A stretch of DNA of 47,258 nucleotides, from positions 102,961 to 150,218 of the forward strand of contig NZ_BFBX01000003.1 of assembly GCF_003851045.1 (NCBI RefSeq), given 5' to 3'. Position numbers and translations under genes: made by a program. The notes below the pieces were generated by a model that saw nothing but the letters and a program-made list of their open reading frames with translations, had not been told where the DNA came from and did no database searches. This stretch comes from Paenibacillus sp. 598K (GTDB taxonomy: Bacteria > Bacillota > Bacilli > Paenibacillales > Paenibacillaceae). This document shows, one piece after another, positions 19,304 through 28,072 of the stretch; position 1 is the stretch's first letter; each line of letters opens with the position of its first letter.

Positions 19304-20295
19304 CCGAGCGTTCGGCGCTTTACGAGCAGCAGCTGTCGGAGGCGTATGCATTCCTGCAGGACGGAGATGACTTCCTCGTCGTCTCCCATGTTCAGCCTGA
19401 CGGCGACGCGATCAGCTCGACTGTGTTGATCGGCTGGCTGTTGGACCGGCTGGGCAAGCGGGCCGTCTTGGTCAATGAAGGGACCGTGCCCTCGCGGCTT
19501 GGTTATCTGACCTTGGCGGATACGATTCAGACTGTGTCAGAGCGACCGCTTGAGCGGACCTTCGCGCGCATCGTCTCTGTAGACTGCGCGGATTACCGCA
19601 GGATCGGCACGGTCAGCGGGTCGTTCGCCCCGGACGCGCAGTTGCTCAATATCGATCATCATCCGACCAACGACGGCTTTGGCGCAGTCAACCTGATCCG
19701 GCCTGATGCTGCCGCTACGGTGGAGATCCTATACGATCTGATCCGTCACGGCGGACTAGCGCTTGATCTGGAGGCGGCGACAGCCGTCTACACCGGGTTG
19801 TTGACCGATACGGGCGGCTTCCGTTACTCCAATACGACCTCGCATGTGATGGAGATCGCCTCCAGTCTGCTGCAGATCGGGGTCCGCGGCCATCAACTTG
19901 CCCAGCATCTGCTGGAGAAGATGACGATGCCGCAGCTGAAGTTGCTGCAACGCGGGTTGTCGCGTTTATCCTTTAATGAGGATGGCCGGATTAGCTGGCT
20001 CTATATCGAGCCGACCGATCTGGAGGAGACCGGAGCAGCTGGCGAGGATCTGGAAGGTCTGGTTAACTATGCGCTTAATGTGGAAGGCGTCGAGGTCGGC
20101 ATCCTGTTCAAGATCGGCGGCGACGGCAACACCAAGGTCAGTCTTCGTTCGGCTGGCAAGGCAGATGTCGCGGCGATCGCTCAGCAATTCGGGGGCGGAG
20201 GCCATGTGCGCGCTGCCGGATGCCGCTTGGAAGGCCAGACGCCGGACGTTATCTCCACCGTGGTCGAGTCTGTCAGGAGGTCTTTGCAATCATAA
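19300..20295 (+). CDS. nrnA: DHH-family phosphoesterase, NrnA-like oligoribonuclease/pAp phosphatase
   Basis: NrnA-type proteins degrade short RNA oligonucleotides and 3',5'-pAp; some also cut c-di-NMP products such as pGpG. The 331 residues show the manganese motifs of DHH enzymes: [30 protein letters not shown] (the DHH motif) and [15 protein letters not shown]. The C-terminal DHHA1 domain ends with [11 protein letters not shown]. In B. subtilis the gene (ytqI) is elsewhere; the rbfA-nrnA-truB order is common in Clostridia and Paenibacillaceae. It overlaps rbfA by 4 bases and truB by 1 (TAATG). Confidence 0.92.
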   Translation: MTERSALYEQQLSEAYAFLQDGDDFLVVSHVQPDGDAISSTVLIGWLLDRLGKRAVLVNEGTVPSRLGYLTLADTIQTVSERPLERTFARIVSVDCADYRRIGTVSGSFAPDAQLLNIDHHPTNDGFGAVNLIRPDAAATVEILYDLIRHGGLALDLEAATAVYTGLLTDTGGFRYSNTTSHVMEIASSLLQIGVRGHQLAQHLLEKMTMPQLKLLQRGLSRLSFNEDGRISWLYIEPTDLEETGAAGEDLEGLVNYALNVEGVEVGILFKIGGDGNTKVSLRSAGKADVAAIAQQFGGGGHVRAAGCRLEGQTPDVISTVVESVRRSLQS

Positions 20296-21197
20296 TGGAT
20301 GGCATATTAGCGGTATGGAAACCGGCCGGCTGGACCTCGCATGATGTCGTAGCCAAGGTGAGAGGGATGCTGCGGATCCGGCGGATCGGCCATGCTGGCA
20401 CGCTCGATCCCGAGGTGACTGGCGTGTTGCCGCTCTGTATCGGCCGCGCGACCCGGGTCGTCGAGTACTTGCAGGAGAGGCCCAAGGCCTATGAAGCGGT
20501 GCTGGAGCTTGGCATTGCGACCGATACGGAGGATCTGACCGGTCAGATTATTGAGTCGGTGGATCAAGTGACAGTCGATGAGGAGGCGGCGCGCCGTGTG
20601 CTGGCCTCCTTCGTCGGCGAGATCGAGCAAGTGCCACCGATGTTCTCGGCGGTCAAGGTAGACGGCAAGCGACTGTACGAGCTGGCCCGCGAGGGCAAGG
20701 TCGTCGAGCGCAAGAAGCGTCTGGTGACGATTCACGAGCTGGAGCTGTTGCGGTTTGAGGCTGACGGCTCTCGTCCCCGGATCGCGTTTGCTGTTACTTG
20801 CTCCAAGGGGACGTATATCCGCACCCTGTGCGTCGATATCGGCAAGGCCTTGGGCGTTCCGGCGACGATGGCGGAGCTTAAGCGGACGCGCTCGGCCGGC
20901 TTTGGAGAGGCCGACTGTCTGACGCTTGAGGAGATCCGCGAGCTGCAGGAGAGAGGCGATCTGGCCGCACGTCTGCTCGGACCCGACGAGGGACTGACCC
21001 ATCTGCCGCGATTGTCGGTGGACGCCGATGCGGCAGACCGGGCAGTCAAAGGCCAGAAGCTCAAGCTGACCGAGGAGGGCGCCCGCCTGGCGGAGGGACA
21101 GGTGATCCGTCTGTATGACGCGAGCAATCAGTTTCTTGGCATTTTCCGCGCGGAGCCGGTGCGAGGCCTGATCACCCCGGTCAAGGTCTTCTCCTGA
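20295..21197 (+). CDS. truB: tRNA pseudouridine(55) synthase
   Basis: TruB converts U55 in the T-loop of all tRNAs to pseudouridine. The catalytic Asp is D38 in HAGTLDPEVTGVLP. The GILAVWKPAGWTSHDVV start, VPPMFSAVKVDGKRLYELAREG and TYIRTL motifs are all typical, and a PUA-like C-terminal part is present. The length is 300 residues. The ATG at 20295 shares a base with the nrnA stop; CAGGAGG (20274-20280) is 14 bases upstream, a rather long spacing, so coupling to nrnA translation may matter. The stop codon (21195-21197) lies in the first bases of the structured repeat that follows. Confidence 0.95.
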   Translation: MDGILAVWKPAGWTSHDVVAKVRGMLRIRRIGHAGTLDPEVTGVLPLCIGRATRVVEYLQERPKAYEAVLELGIATDTEDLTGQIIESVDQVTVDEEAARRVLASFVGEIEQVPPMFSAVKVDGKRLYELAREGKVVERKKRLVTIHELELLRFEADGSRPRIAFAVTCSKGTYIRTLCVDIGKALGVPATMAELKRTRSAGFGEADCLTLEEIRELQERGDLAARLLGPDEGLTHLPRLSVDADAADRAVKGQKLKLTEEGARLAEGQVIRLYDASNQFLGIFRAEPVRGLITPVKVFS

Positions 21198-21357
21198 GTT
21201 CGGTTTTCAGCACCGAGAAGGTTGAAGGCAGGAGGAAATGAGGAGCGCAGCGTAGTGGAGCTACGTGAGCACCGGAAGTTCCGACTGCATTCAAGATTCG
21301 ATGTCGAATCCGCTTCTCGAGTAGCTTCGTGATCAAAAGCGGACTTTTTGAACAACC
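21197..21357 (+). repeat. Dispersed structured repeat, Paenibacillus-type intergenic element
   Basis: This 161-base gap is almost wholly self-complementary. The outer arms AGTTCGGTTTTCAGCAC (21197-21213) and GTGATCAAAAGCGGACT (21329-21345) pair imperfectly. CGAGAAG (21214-21220) pairs with CTTCTCG (21313-21319). TTGAAGGCAGGAGGAA (21222-21237) pairs imperfectly with TTCCGACTGCATTCAA (21279-21294). Two hairpins sit inside: CGTAG/CTACG (21251-21265) and GATTCG/CGAATC (21295-21310). Very similar sequences seem to recur in Paenibacillus genomes, from memory and not checked. A TTTTT follows the last arm, so it may also terminate truB. It codes for no convincing protein. Confidence 0.7.
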
Positions 21358-21381
21358 TCTATAAGAAATGCAGGTGTAGTA

Positions 21382-22335
21382 GTGAAAGTAATCGAATTAA
21401 GCTATCCGTTGACAGAGCAGCAGCTGGAAAACTGCGCGTTGCCGCAGACGCTGGCGATGGGACATTTCGACGGCGTTCATAAGGGACATCAGCAAGTCAT
21501 CCGGCAAGCGATCGATGTAGCGCGCGCAGAGGGGCTGTGCCCTTCGATTATGACCTTTCATCCTCACCCGCGAGAGGTGTTGTCGCAGGAGGAGACGTAT
21601 CTTACCTATCTGACGCCGCTCGATGACAAGATGACCTTGTTTGATGCCCTGGGGATCGAGGTTGCCTACGTGTTCCGCTTTGACCTGGCTTTCGCGGCTG
21701 TATCGCCGTTGCAATTTGTCGAGGAGGTGCTGCTGCCCTTGCAGGTTCGGCGGGCTGTAGTCGGCTTCGACTTTACCTTTGGGCATCGCGGATCCGGCAA
21801 GGCTGAGACGCTGGATGAGCTTGGCCAAGGAAGGCTGGCGGTCGATATCGTCGCTCCGTTTCACCAGGATGCCGAGAAGGTGAGCAGCACGCTTATCCGC
21901 AAGTCGCTTGCCGAAGGAGCGGTCGACGTGGCGGAGTCGCTGCTCGGGCGTCCTTATCGCTTCTCCGGCATCGTGCAGAGCGGCGACGGCAGAGGCCGCA
22001 CGATCGGCTTCCCGACCGCCAATGTGCATCTGGTCCATCCATATGTGCTGCCTCGTCTTGGTGTCTATGCGGTGCGAGCGACGGTAGGAGATGCGACGTA
22101 TCCGGCGGTTATGAATCTCGGCTTTAAGCCGACGTTCAACGCACCTGGCGGTGCGCCAACCGCAGAGGTCCACTTGTTTGACTTTCAGCAAGACTTGTAT
22201 GGCAAGGAATTACAGGTAGACTTTTGCTTCTTTATCCGGGAAGAAAGAAAATTCGGCTCGGTGGGCGAGCTGATTGCCCAGATCGGCGCCGACGCCGAGC
22301 AAGCGCGCAAGCTGCTGGGCAGTCTTTCATCCTAG
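21382..22335 (+). CDS. ribF: Bifunctional riboflavin kinase/FMN adenylyltransferase
   Basis: RibF makes FMN from riboflavin and then FAD. The N-terminal nucleotidyltransferase domain (about 1-180) has MGHFDGVHKGHQQVI, and HPHPREV follows. The C-terminal flavokinase domain (about 190-310) has GRPYRFSGIVQSGDGRGRTIGFPTANV and GVYAVR. At 317 residues it is full length. In B. subtilis the same gene (ribC) lies between truB and rpsO. The start is GTG 21382 with a weak AGGTG 8 bases upstream. The structured repeat separates it from truB, so it may rely on read-through or an unseen promoter. Confidence 0.95.
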   Translation: MKVIELSYPLTEQQLENCALPQTLAMGHFDGVHKGHQQVIRQAIDVARAEGLCPSIMTFHPHPREVLSQEETYLTYLTPLDDKMTLFDALGIEVAYVFRFDLAFAAVSPLQFVEEVLLPLQVRRAVVGFDFTFGHRGSGKAETLDELGQGRLAVDIVAPFHQDAEKVSSTLIRKSLAEGAVDVAESLLGRPYRFSGIVQSGDGRGRTIGFPTANVHLVHPYVLPRLGVYAVRATVGDATYPAVMNLGFKPTFNAPGGAPTAEVHLFDFQQDLYGKELQVDFCFFIREERKFGSVGELIAQIGADAEQARKLLGSLSS

Positions 22336-22362
22336 CGTTATACGCATGACGGCGGCGCCGGG

Positions 22363-22391
22363 TTTACTTCCGCAGGCTGCTGTGCTATACT
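22363..22391 (+). promoter_or_regulatory. Sigma-A promoter of rpsO
   Basis: TTTACT (22363-22368) and TATACT (22386-22391) are 17 bases apart, and the -10 is extended by TGC (22383-22385). The start near 22398 gives a leader of about 100 bases. Confidence 0.75.
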
Positions 22392-22403
22392 GATTCAGGT
22401 TGC

Positions 22404-22460
22404 GGCGTTTTGGGCGCCTCATCCAAACCTTGGCTTGGATTCCCGATTCACCGGCGGTTT
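22404..22460 (+). promoter_or_regulatory. Possible S15 autoregulatory leader
   Basis: The rpsO leader contains a stem ATCCAA/TTGGAT (22421-22426 and 22435-22440) and further GC-rich complementary parts. In Geobacillus, S15 binds a three-way junction in its own leader. That such a junction forms here is inference; I did not fold it. Confidence 0.35.
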
Positions 22461-22497
22461 CGAGGCCACAGGCGATTATGATTAGGAGGTGAAGAGA

Positions 22498-22767
22498 ATG
22501 GCTATCACACAAGAGCGTAAGAATGAACTGATCGACACGCACAAGACTCATGCTACCGATACCGGTTCTCCGGAGGTGCAGGTTGCGATTCTGACTGAGA
22601 ATATCGTGAACCTGACTGATCATCTGCGGACGCACAAGAAAGACCATCATTCCCGTCGCGGTCTGCTGAAGATGGTCGGTCAACGCCGTAAGCTGCTGGC
22701 ATACTTGAAAAACAAGGATGTTAGACGCTACAGCGCCCTGATCGAGAAGCTTGGTCTTCGTCGTTAA
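22498..22767 (+). CDS. rpsO: 30S ribosomal protein S15
   Basis: S15 is a primary 16S rRNA-binding protein that shapes the platform of the 30S subunit. The 89 residues have the normal length and the signature [26 protein letters not shown]. The ATG at 22498 is preceded by TAGGAGGTGA (22483-22492). It has its own promoter and a strong terminator, so it is made as a separate short mRNA, with the pnp transcript beginning after it. In many bacteria, S15 binding to its leader controls translation. Confidence 0.98.
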   Translation: MAITQERKNELIDTHKTHATDTGSPEVQVAILTENIVNLTDHLRTHKKDHHSRRGLLKMVGQRRKLLAYLKNKDVRRYSALIEKLGLRR

Positions 22768-22783
22768 TCGATTCGGGACCCCG

Positions 22784-22839
22784 AAGCAACCGGGTAGACA
22801 GCCGTTCCGCAACGAACGGCCGTCGCTTGGTTGCTTTTT
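22784..22839 (+). terminator. Intrinsic terminator of rpsO
   Basis: The outer stem AAGCAACC (22784-22791) / GGTTGCTT (22829-22836) encloses a second hairpin GCCGTTC/GAACGGC (22801-22807, 22814-22820). A T tract follows (22835-22839). Confidence 0.9.
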
Positions 22840-22940
22840 ATAGCATTATCTTCTATTTTCATCGTGTACATATAAATGGTTCGGTGAAGGAGTTGGGCCG
22901 GACATTGTCGAATTGAATTAAGAAAGACAGGAGGGATAAC

Positions 22941-25046
22941 ATGTTACAAAGCGTTGAAATGCAGCTCGGCGGCAAGCGTCTGGTGCTCGAAACCGGTCGT
23001 CTCGCTAAGCAAGCCAATGCTGCAGTAACTGTACGTTATGGCGATACTGTCGTCCTGTGTACTGTTACCGCTTCATCGGAACCAAAGAAGCTTGATTTCT
23101 TTCCCCTGACGGTGAATTATGAGGAGCGTCTCTATGCCGTAGGCAAAATCCCCGGCGGGTTCATCAAGCGCGAGGGTCGTCCAAGCGAAAAAGCGATTCT
23201 GGCGAGCCGTCTGATCGACCGCCCGATCCGTCCGCTGTTCCCGGAAGGCTTCCGCAACGATGTGCAGATCCTCGACCTCGTCATGAGCGTGGATCAGGAT
23301 TGTTCGCCCAACATTGCGGCGATGATCGGCACCTCGGCGGCGCTGGCAATCTCCGATGTACCGTTTGACGGTCCGATCGGCGGGGTTGTCGTCGCGCGTA
23401 TCGATGGACAGTTCATCATCAACCCATCGATCGATCAGGAAGAGAAAAGCGACATCTTCGTCGTCGTCGCCGGCACCAAGGACGCGATCATGATGGTCGA
23501 GGCGGAAGCCAACGAAGTGCCTGAGGACGTCATGCTCGAGGCGATCATGTTCGGTCACGACGAGATCAAGAAGATCGTTGCGATACAGGAGCAACTGATC
23601 GAACAAGCCGGCAAGCCGAAGATGGAGGTCGTCCTCCATGCGGTGAACGAAGAAGTGAACGCTGCCGTACGCGAGTATGCACAGACGCGTCTGGTCGAAG
23701 CGATCCGCATCGAGGAGAAGCATGCTCGTCAGCAAGCGATCGATGCGATCGAAGACGAGGCAGTCGCTCATTTCGAGACTGTCTACGCCGAGACACCGGA
23801 CATGCTGGGCGATGTCAAGGAAGTGCTGCACGATATCGTCAAGGAAGAAGTGCGGCGTCTGATCACGGTGGACAAGGTCCGTCCCGACGGCCGCAAGCTC
23901 GACGAGATCCGCCCGATCGAATGCGATGTGGCGCAGCTGCCGCGTACGCATGGCTCCGGACTGTTCACGCGTGGGCAGACGCAAGCGCTGAGTATCTGTA
24001 CGCTTGGTGCGCTGGGCGATGTTCAGATCCTCGATGGCATCTCGCTCGAGGAGAGCAAGCGGTTTATGCATCATTACAATTTCCCGCCATTCAGCGTCGG
24101 CGAAGCGCGGATGCTGCGCGCGCCCGGACGCCGCGAAATCGGCCACGGTGCACTCGGCGAGCGGGCGCTCTCTAAGGTCATCCCGTCTGAGAAGGAATTC
24201 CCGTATACGATCCGACTCGTATCCGAGGTGCTGGAGTCCAACGGTTCGTCCTCGCAAGCGAGCATCTGCGCCAGCACGCTGGCTCTGATGGATGCAGGCG
24301 TGCCGATCAAGGCGCCGGTTGCAGGCGTGGCCATGGGTCTGATCAAGGAAGGCGACCACTTCTCGATCCTGACCGACATCCAGGGGTTGGAGGATCATCT
24401 CGGCGATATGGACTTCAAGGTAGCCGGTACGGCAGAAGGCGTAACCGCCATCCAGATGGATATCAAGATCGCCGGCATCGATCGCTCGATCCTCGAGCAG
24501 GCGCTGGAGCAAGCGCGCAGCGGCCGGATGTTCATCCTCGGCAAGATGCTGGAGACGATGCAGCAGCCTCGTCCGAACCTGTCGCAATACGCGCCGAAGA
24601 TCCTCATCCTGACGATCAACCCGGACAAGATCCGCGACGTTATCGGAGCGGGTGGCAAGATCATCAACAAGATTATCGAGGAGACCGGCGTCAAGATCGA
24701 TATCGAGCAGGACGGCACAGTGTTCATCGCTTCTTCTAATGAAGAGATGAATCAAAAAGCCAGACAAATTATCGAAGGCATCGTCAAGGAAGTTGTCGTC
24801 GGCGAGATCTATGTCGGCACGGTCAAGCGCGTCGAGAAGTTTGGTGCATTCGTCGAGATTCTGCCAGGCAAGGAAGGACTCGTCCATATCTCGCAGCTCG
24901 CTGCAGAGCGCGTAGCGAAGACGGAGGATGTGGTCAAGATCGGCGATCAGATTACGGTGAAGGTAACCGAGATCGATCAGCAAGGCCGCGTCAACCTGTC
25001 CCGCAAGGCTGTACTTGCTGCGCAGACTCAAGTTTCCTCCAAATAA
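22941..25046 (+). CDS. pnp: Polynucleotide phosphorylase
   Basis: PNPase degrades mRNA from the 3' end by phosphorolysis and can add tails. The 701 residues hold two RNase PH-like domains (about 5-140 and 310-450, with an all-helical linker of about 145-230), a KH domain (about 555-615, [20 protein letters not shown]) and a C-terminal S1 domain (about 620-695, [33 protein letters not shown]). The family motif [16 protein letters not shown] is in the second core domain. ATG 22941 follows AGGAGGG. A possible -10 (TATAAA, 22871-22876) lies upstream but no good -35 is seen. Confidence 0.98.
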   Translation: MLQSVEMQLGGKRLVLETGRLAKQANAAVTVRYGDTVVLCTVTASSEPKKLDFFPLTVNYEERLYAVGKIPGGFIKREGRPSEKAILASRLIDRPIRPLFPEGFRNDVQILDLVMSVDQDCSPNIAAMIGTSAALAISDVPFDGPIGGVVVARIDGQFIINPSIDQEEKSDIFVVVAGTKDAIMMVEAEANEVPEDVMLEAIMFGHDEIKKIVAIQEQLIEQAGKPKMEVVLHAVNEEVNAAVREYAQTRLVEAIRIEEKHARQQAIDAIEDEAVAHFETVYAETPDMLGDVKEVLHDIVKEEVRRLITVDKVRPDGRKLDEIRPIECDVAQLPRTHGSGLFTRGQTQALSICTLGALGDVQILDGISLEESKRFMHHYNFPPFSVGEARMLRAPGRREIGHGALGERALSKVIPSEKEFPYTIRLVSEVLESNGSSSQASICASTLALMDAGVPIKAPVAGVAMGLIKEGDHFSILTDIQGLEDHLGDMDFKVAGTAEGVTAIQMDIKIAGIDRSILEQALEQARSGRMFILGKMLETMQQPRPNLSQYAPKILILTINPDKIRDVIGAGGKIINKIIEETGVKIDIEQDGTVFIASSNEEMNQKARQIIEGIVKEVVVGEIYVGTVKRVEKFGAFVEILPGKEGLVHISQLAAERVAKTEDVVKIGDQITVKVTEIDQQGRVNLSRKAVLAAQTQVSSK

Positions 25047-25078
25047 AAGCGTCACGACATTTCTATAGCACGATTGAT

Positions 25079-25107
25079 AAGAGCCAGATTCTGTCTGACT
25101 CTTTTTT
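25079..25107 (+). terminator. Intrinsic terminator of pnp
   Basis: AAGAGCCAGA (25079-25088 region) pairs with TCTGACTCTT with one mismatch. A run of six T (25102-25107) follows. Confidence 0.85.
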
Positions 25108-25168
25108 CGTGGCCTCATAATCCGGACCCGTCCCACATATGATGGAATGTACAAGGAGGGCGGGGGAC

Positions 25169-26161
25169 ATGGGGCGCAATAAAATCGTGGCGATGACGAT
25201 AACGGCAGTGCTGCTGCTCGTCTGGCTGACGGCAGATGACAGCGTCGCCCGGTATGTCGATGCCGTCAAGGAAAGCCGAGTGAAGGCGCAGAGCGTGCTC
25301 GACAAAGGCGGGGGCAGCGATGACGAGCTGATGCAGCGTATCCGCCGCGAGGCGGCTGAGCTACGCGTCGCTCCGATCGAACCTCGTGTCGACCGCGTAT
25401 GGAAGCTGATCCCCGGCTACAATGGTCGGGAGGTCGATGTGGAACGAACCTATTCGCAAAATCGGCCTACCTGGGTCGGCGGTGAGATCGATTATGTATA
25501 TCGGCAAGTGGAACCGAAGCTCCGTCTGCAAGAGCTGGGGTCACATCCGATCTACAGGGGCAACCCGCAAAAAAAAATGACCGCGTTGATGATCAACGTA
25601 GCCTGGGGCAACGAATATATCCCGTCCATGCTGAAGGTGCTGGCGGACGAGCAAGTGAAGGCGACGTTTTTTTTGGACGGGTCATGGCTTAGCAAGCACA
25701 CGGACATCGCGCGCGCCATTCAGTCGGCGGGGCACGAGATGTCCAACCACGCTTATTCGCATCCCAACATGAGCGAGTTGGGGCGCGAGGCTGCGCTCCG
25801 TCAGATCACACGCACCGAGCAGTTGCTCCGCGACCAGCTCGGCGTCGCCAATCGCTGGTTTGCGCCGCCCTCGGGCGATTACAATCAGCAGACGGTCGAG
25901 CTGGCCGCCTCACAAGGCTTGGGTACGGTGCTGTGGACACTGGACACGGTGGACTGGAAGAAGCCTTCACCAGACACGATCATCCGCAAGATCGCCGCCC
26001 GAGTCGAGCCTGGTTCGCTTATTCTGATGCATCCGACCGCTTCGTCGAGCGAAGCGCTGGCAGGGATGATTCGCGTGATCAAGAGCAAAGGGCTGGCGCT
26101 GGGCACGGTAAGCGAGCTATTGTCGACGGAACGGCTTGATTCGGTTGAGAGCGGGACATAA
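25169..26161 (+). CDS. ylxY: YlxY-type polysaccharide deacetylase-like protein
   Basis: The 330-residue protein has an N-terminal membrane anchor or signal (about 6-21) and a C-terminal NodB-like deacetylase fold (about 135-320). The first catalytic motif, normally TFDDG, reads MINVAWG here (141-147), so the catalytic Asp and a metal-binding Asp are missing. The HxxxH part is kept (H194 and H198 in NHAYSHPN). It therefore may bind a glycan without deacetylating it. The ylxY-mlpA order is the same as in B. subtilis. ATG 25169 follows AAGGAGGGCGGG; an earlier in-frame ATG at 25139 precedes this site. Confidence 0.88.
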   Translation: MGRNKIVAMTITAVLLLVWLTADDSVARYVDAVKESRVKAQSVLDKGGGSDDELMQRIRREAAELRVAPIEPRVDRVWKLIPGYNGREVDVERTYSQNRPTWVGGEIDYVYRQVEPKLRLQELGSHPIYRGNPQKKMTALMINVAWGNEYIPSMLKVLADEQVKATFFLDGSWLSKHTDIARAIQSAGHEMSNHAYSHPNMSELGREAALRQITRTEQLLRDQLGVANRWFAPPSGDYNQQTVELAASQGLGTVLWTLDTVDWKKPSPDTIIRKIAARVEPGSLILMHPTASSSEALAGMIRVIKSKGLALGTVSELLSTERLDSVESGT

Positions 26162-26173
26162 TTCTGCTATAGT
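26145..26173 (+). promoter_or_regulatory. Sigma-A promoter of mlpA
   Basis: TTGAGA (26145-26150) and TATAGT (26168-26173) are 17 bases apart, with an extended TGC before the -10. The -35 box lies inside the last codons of ylxY. Confidence 0.7.
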
Positions 26174-26204
26174 AAGATCATTGATTTTAGGAGGGTAACC
26201 TATC

Positions 26205-27470
26205 TTGAAGAAATACACCTTGAGCAACGGGCTTCGGGTTATCGTCGAGAGCATCCCGACCTGCCGTTCCGTTTCGTTCGGCATCTGGGTCAAGACCGGC
26301 TCGCGCAACGAAACGCCCGAGAACAGCGGCATCTCGCATTTCATCGAGCATATGCTCTTCAAAGGTACGAAGCAGCGTACAGCCAAGGACATCGCCGACG
26401 TCTTCGACGGGATCGGCGGCAATGTCAATGCGTTTACTTCGAAGGAATATACGTGTTATTACGCCAAAGTGCTTGACCAGCATCTGCCGATTGCGATCGA
26501 CACGCTGGCAGATATGTTTTTCGAGTCCGAATTTGACGAGGGAGAGCTGGCCAAGGAGAAAAACGTGATCCTCGAAGAAATTTCCATGTACGAAGATACG
26601 CCGGATGACAAGGTGCATGACGATGCGTCGCGCGCCAGCTTCGGCAGCCACCCGCTCGCTTTTTCGATCCTCGGTGCAGAGGAGAAGCTGATGGGGATGA
26701 CCGCCGATACGTTACGCGACTATATGCGTGGCCATTACAGGGTTGACAACACCGTCATCAGCGTGGCGGGCAATGTCGAGCCGGAGGCCGTATTAGAGCT
26801 GCTGGAGCGGTATTTTGGCCGCTTCGACGCGCGGGGCGAGAGCGCGCTGCTGCATCCGCCTGTATTCAAGGGCGAGTATTTGTTCCATAAGAAGAAAACC
26901 GAGCAGAATCATATTTGCCTCTCCTTCCAGGGCTGCTCGATCGCCGATCCCCGGCTGTACGCGATGATCCTGCTCAACAATGCGATCGGCGGCGGCATGA
27001 GCTCGCGGCTGTTCCAGGAGATCCGCGAGAAGCGTGGGCTGGCGTATTCGGTCTACTCCTATCATACGTCTTATGCGGACAGCGGCCTGTACACGATCTA
27101 TGCCGGCACGGCGCCCAAGCAGACCAAGGACGTGCTTGACCTGACGCTTGAGCTGCTCGGCGATATCGGCGCTCAAGGGCTGACCGAAGCGGAGCTGCAT
27201 CGTGGCAAGGAGCAGCTCAAGGGCAGCCTTATCCTATCGCTCGAGAGCACCAGCAGCCGGATGAATCGCAATGGCAAAAACGAACTGATGCTGGGCCGTC
27301 ATTATACGCTGGATGAGATGATCCAAAAAATCGATGCTGTATCGATGGAGACGATCCATGAAGTGACGCGGCATATGCTTGCCGAGCCGTTTGCTGTCGC
27401 AATGGTCGGCTCAAGCGACAAGGCGGCCCAAAACGTAGGGAGGAATCATTTTGTATCCAGTCCAAATTAA
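26205..27470 (+). CDS. mlpA: M16 family zinc peptidase MlpA (YmxG)
   Basis: This is a 421-residue insulinase/M16 protein, the size of bacterial peptidases with two M16 domains. The zinc motif HFIEH is at residues 45-49 ([14 protein letters not shown]), and the downstream glutamate motif ([12 protein letters not shown]) follows. Substrates are not known with certainty; in B. subtilis the gene (ymxG/mlpA) follows ylxY and has been linked to regulation of extracellular proteases. TTG 26205 is chosen because AGGAGGGT (26189-26196) lies 8 bases upstream and the [12 protein letters not shown] start is typical. Its end overlaps dut by 20 bases. Confidence 0.92.
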   Translation: MKKYTLSNGLRVIVESIPTCRSVSFGIWVKTGSRNETPENSGISHFIEHMLFKGTKQRTAKDIADVFDGIGGNVNAFTSKEYTCYYAKVLDQHLPIAIDTLADMFFESEFDEGELAKEKNVILEEISMYEDTPDDKVHDDASRASFGSHPLAFSILGAEEKLMGMTADTLRDYMRGHYRVDNTVISVAGNVEPEAVLELLERYFGRFDARGESALLHPPVFKGEYLFHKKKTEQNHICLSFQGCSIADPRLYAMILLNNAIGGGMSSRLFQEIREKRGLAYSVYSYHTSYADSGLYTIYAGTAPKQTKDVLDLTLELLGDIGAQGLTEAELHRGKEQLKGSLILSLESTSSRMNRNGKNELMLGRHYTLDEMIQKIDAVSMETIHEVTRHMLAEPFAVAMVGSSDKAAQNVGRNHFVSSPN

Positions 27471-27894
27471 ACGGCTGCCGGGCAATGAAGACATCCAGCT
27501 GCCTGTAAAAATGTCTGCTGCGGCAAGCGGCTTTGATCTTCACGCAGCAGTCGCCGAGCCGCTTGTGCTGGCTCCCGGAGAGCGCCAGCTCGTGCCGACC
27601 GGCTTTGCGATGGCGATGCCAGTCGAGCTGGAGGCGCAGATTCGTCCGCGCAGCGGCTTGGCCTACAAGCACGGTATCACCTGTCTGAACTCGCCTGGCA
27701 CGATCGATGCCGACTACCGCGGCGAAGTCAAGGTGCTGCTGATCAATCTGGGTCAGGAGCCTTTTACGATCGCCAGAGGCGAGCGGATCGCCCAGATGGT
27801 ATTTCAGGTCGTGCCGCAAGTCGAGCTCCAGGAGCGGGACGAACTGAGCGATACGGTGCGCGGCGCCGGCGGCTTCGGCCACACCGGAACCTAG
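27451..27894 (+). CDS. dut: dUTP diphosphatase
   Basis: Dut hydrolyses dUTP to dUMP and keeps uracil out of DNA. The 147 residues contain the five trimeric dUTPase motifs: AASGFDLHA (1), RPRSGLA (2), [11 protein letters not shown] (3), RIAQMV (4) and [10 protein letters not shown] (5). The TTG at 27451 follows AGGGAGGA and overlaps the end of mlpA by 20 bases, so the two are translated together. B. subtilis has ymxH at this spot instead, and its dUTPase lies elsewhere. A strong terminator closes this unit. Confidence 0.95.
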   Translation: MYPVQIKRLPGNEDIQLPVKMSAAASGFDLHAAVAEPLVLAPGERQLVPTGFAMAMPVELEAQIRPRSGLAYKHGITCLNSPGTIDADYRGEVKVLLINLGQEPFTIARGERIAQMVFQVVPQVELQERDELSDTVRGAGGFGHTGT

Positions 27895-27918
27895 TTTCAG
27901 CCTGTCCGCGCGATGTAT

Positions 27919-27959
27919 AGCCTTCACACCGATTGTTATTTCGGTGCGAAGGCTTTTTT
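27919..27959 (+). terminator. Intrinsic terminator of dut
   Basis: A 14-base arm (27919-27932, AGCCTTCACACCGA) pairs with TCGGTGCGAAGGCT (27941-27954) with one mismatch. Six T (27954-27959) follow. Confidence 0.93.
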
Positions 27960-28007
27960 GTGCTTTCCTGCGGACGCGTCAAAGCCGAACTTCAGTTTAT
28001 GGGGTAA

Positions 28008-28037
28008 TCACCAAGCATTGGGCGCGCGCATAAGATA
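28008..28037 (+). promoter_or_regulatory. Candidate sigma-K promoter of dpaA
   Basis: A -10 match CATAAGATA (28029-28037) fits the sigma-K pattern CATAnnnTA. A TCACC -35 core (28008-28012) lies 16 bases before it. Late mother-cell expression is what is known for spoVF in B. subtilis. Confidence 0.65.
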
Positions 28038-28072
28038 GCTTATGACTCGTGCAGGAAAGGAGTGATGCTGCC

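Noticed and set aside
17905..19389. A 494-codon antisense frame opposite infB and rbfA
   Set aside because: Compositional shadow of two clear + strand genes with no recognisable domain.
21128..21355. Small minus-strand frame through the structured repeat
   Set aside because: It reads through paired arms and into truB; its product has no family likeness, so the repeat is better explained as structure.
23073..25154. A 693-codon open frame on the minus strand opposite pnp
   Set aside because: It mirrors the codon bias of pnp, is rich in Asp/Arg/His/Leu without any family motif, and has no ribosome-binding site. Long antisense frames are common in GC-rich genes.
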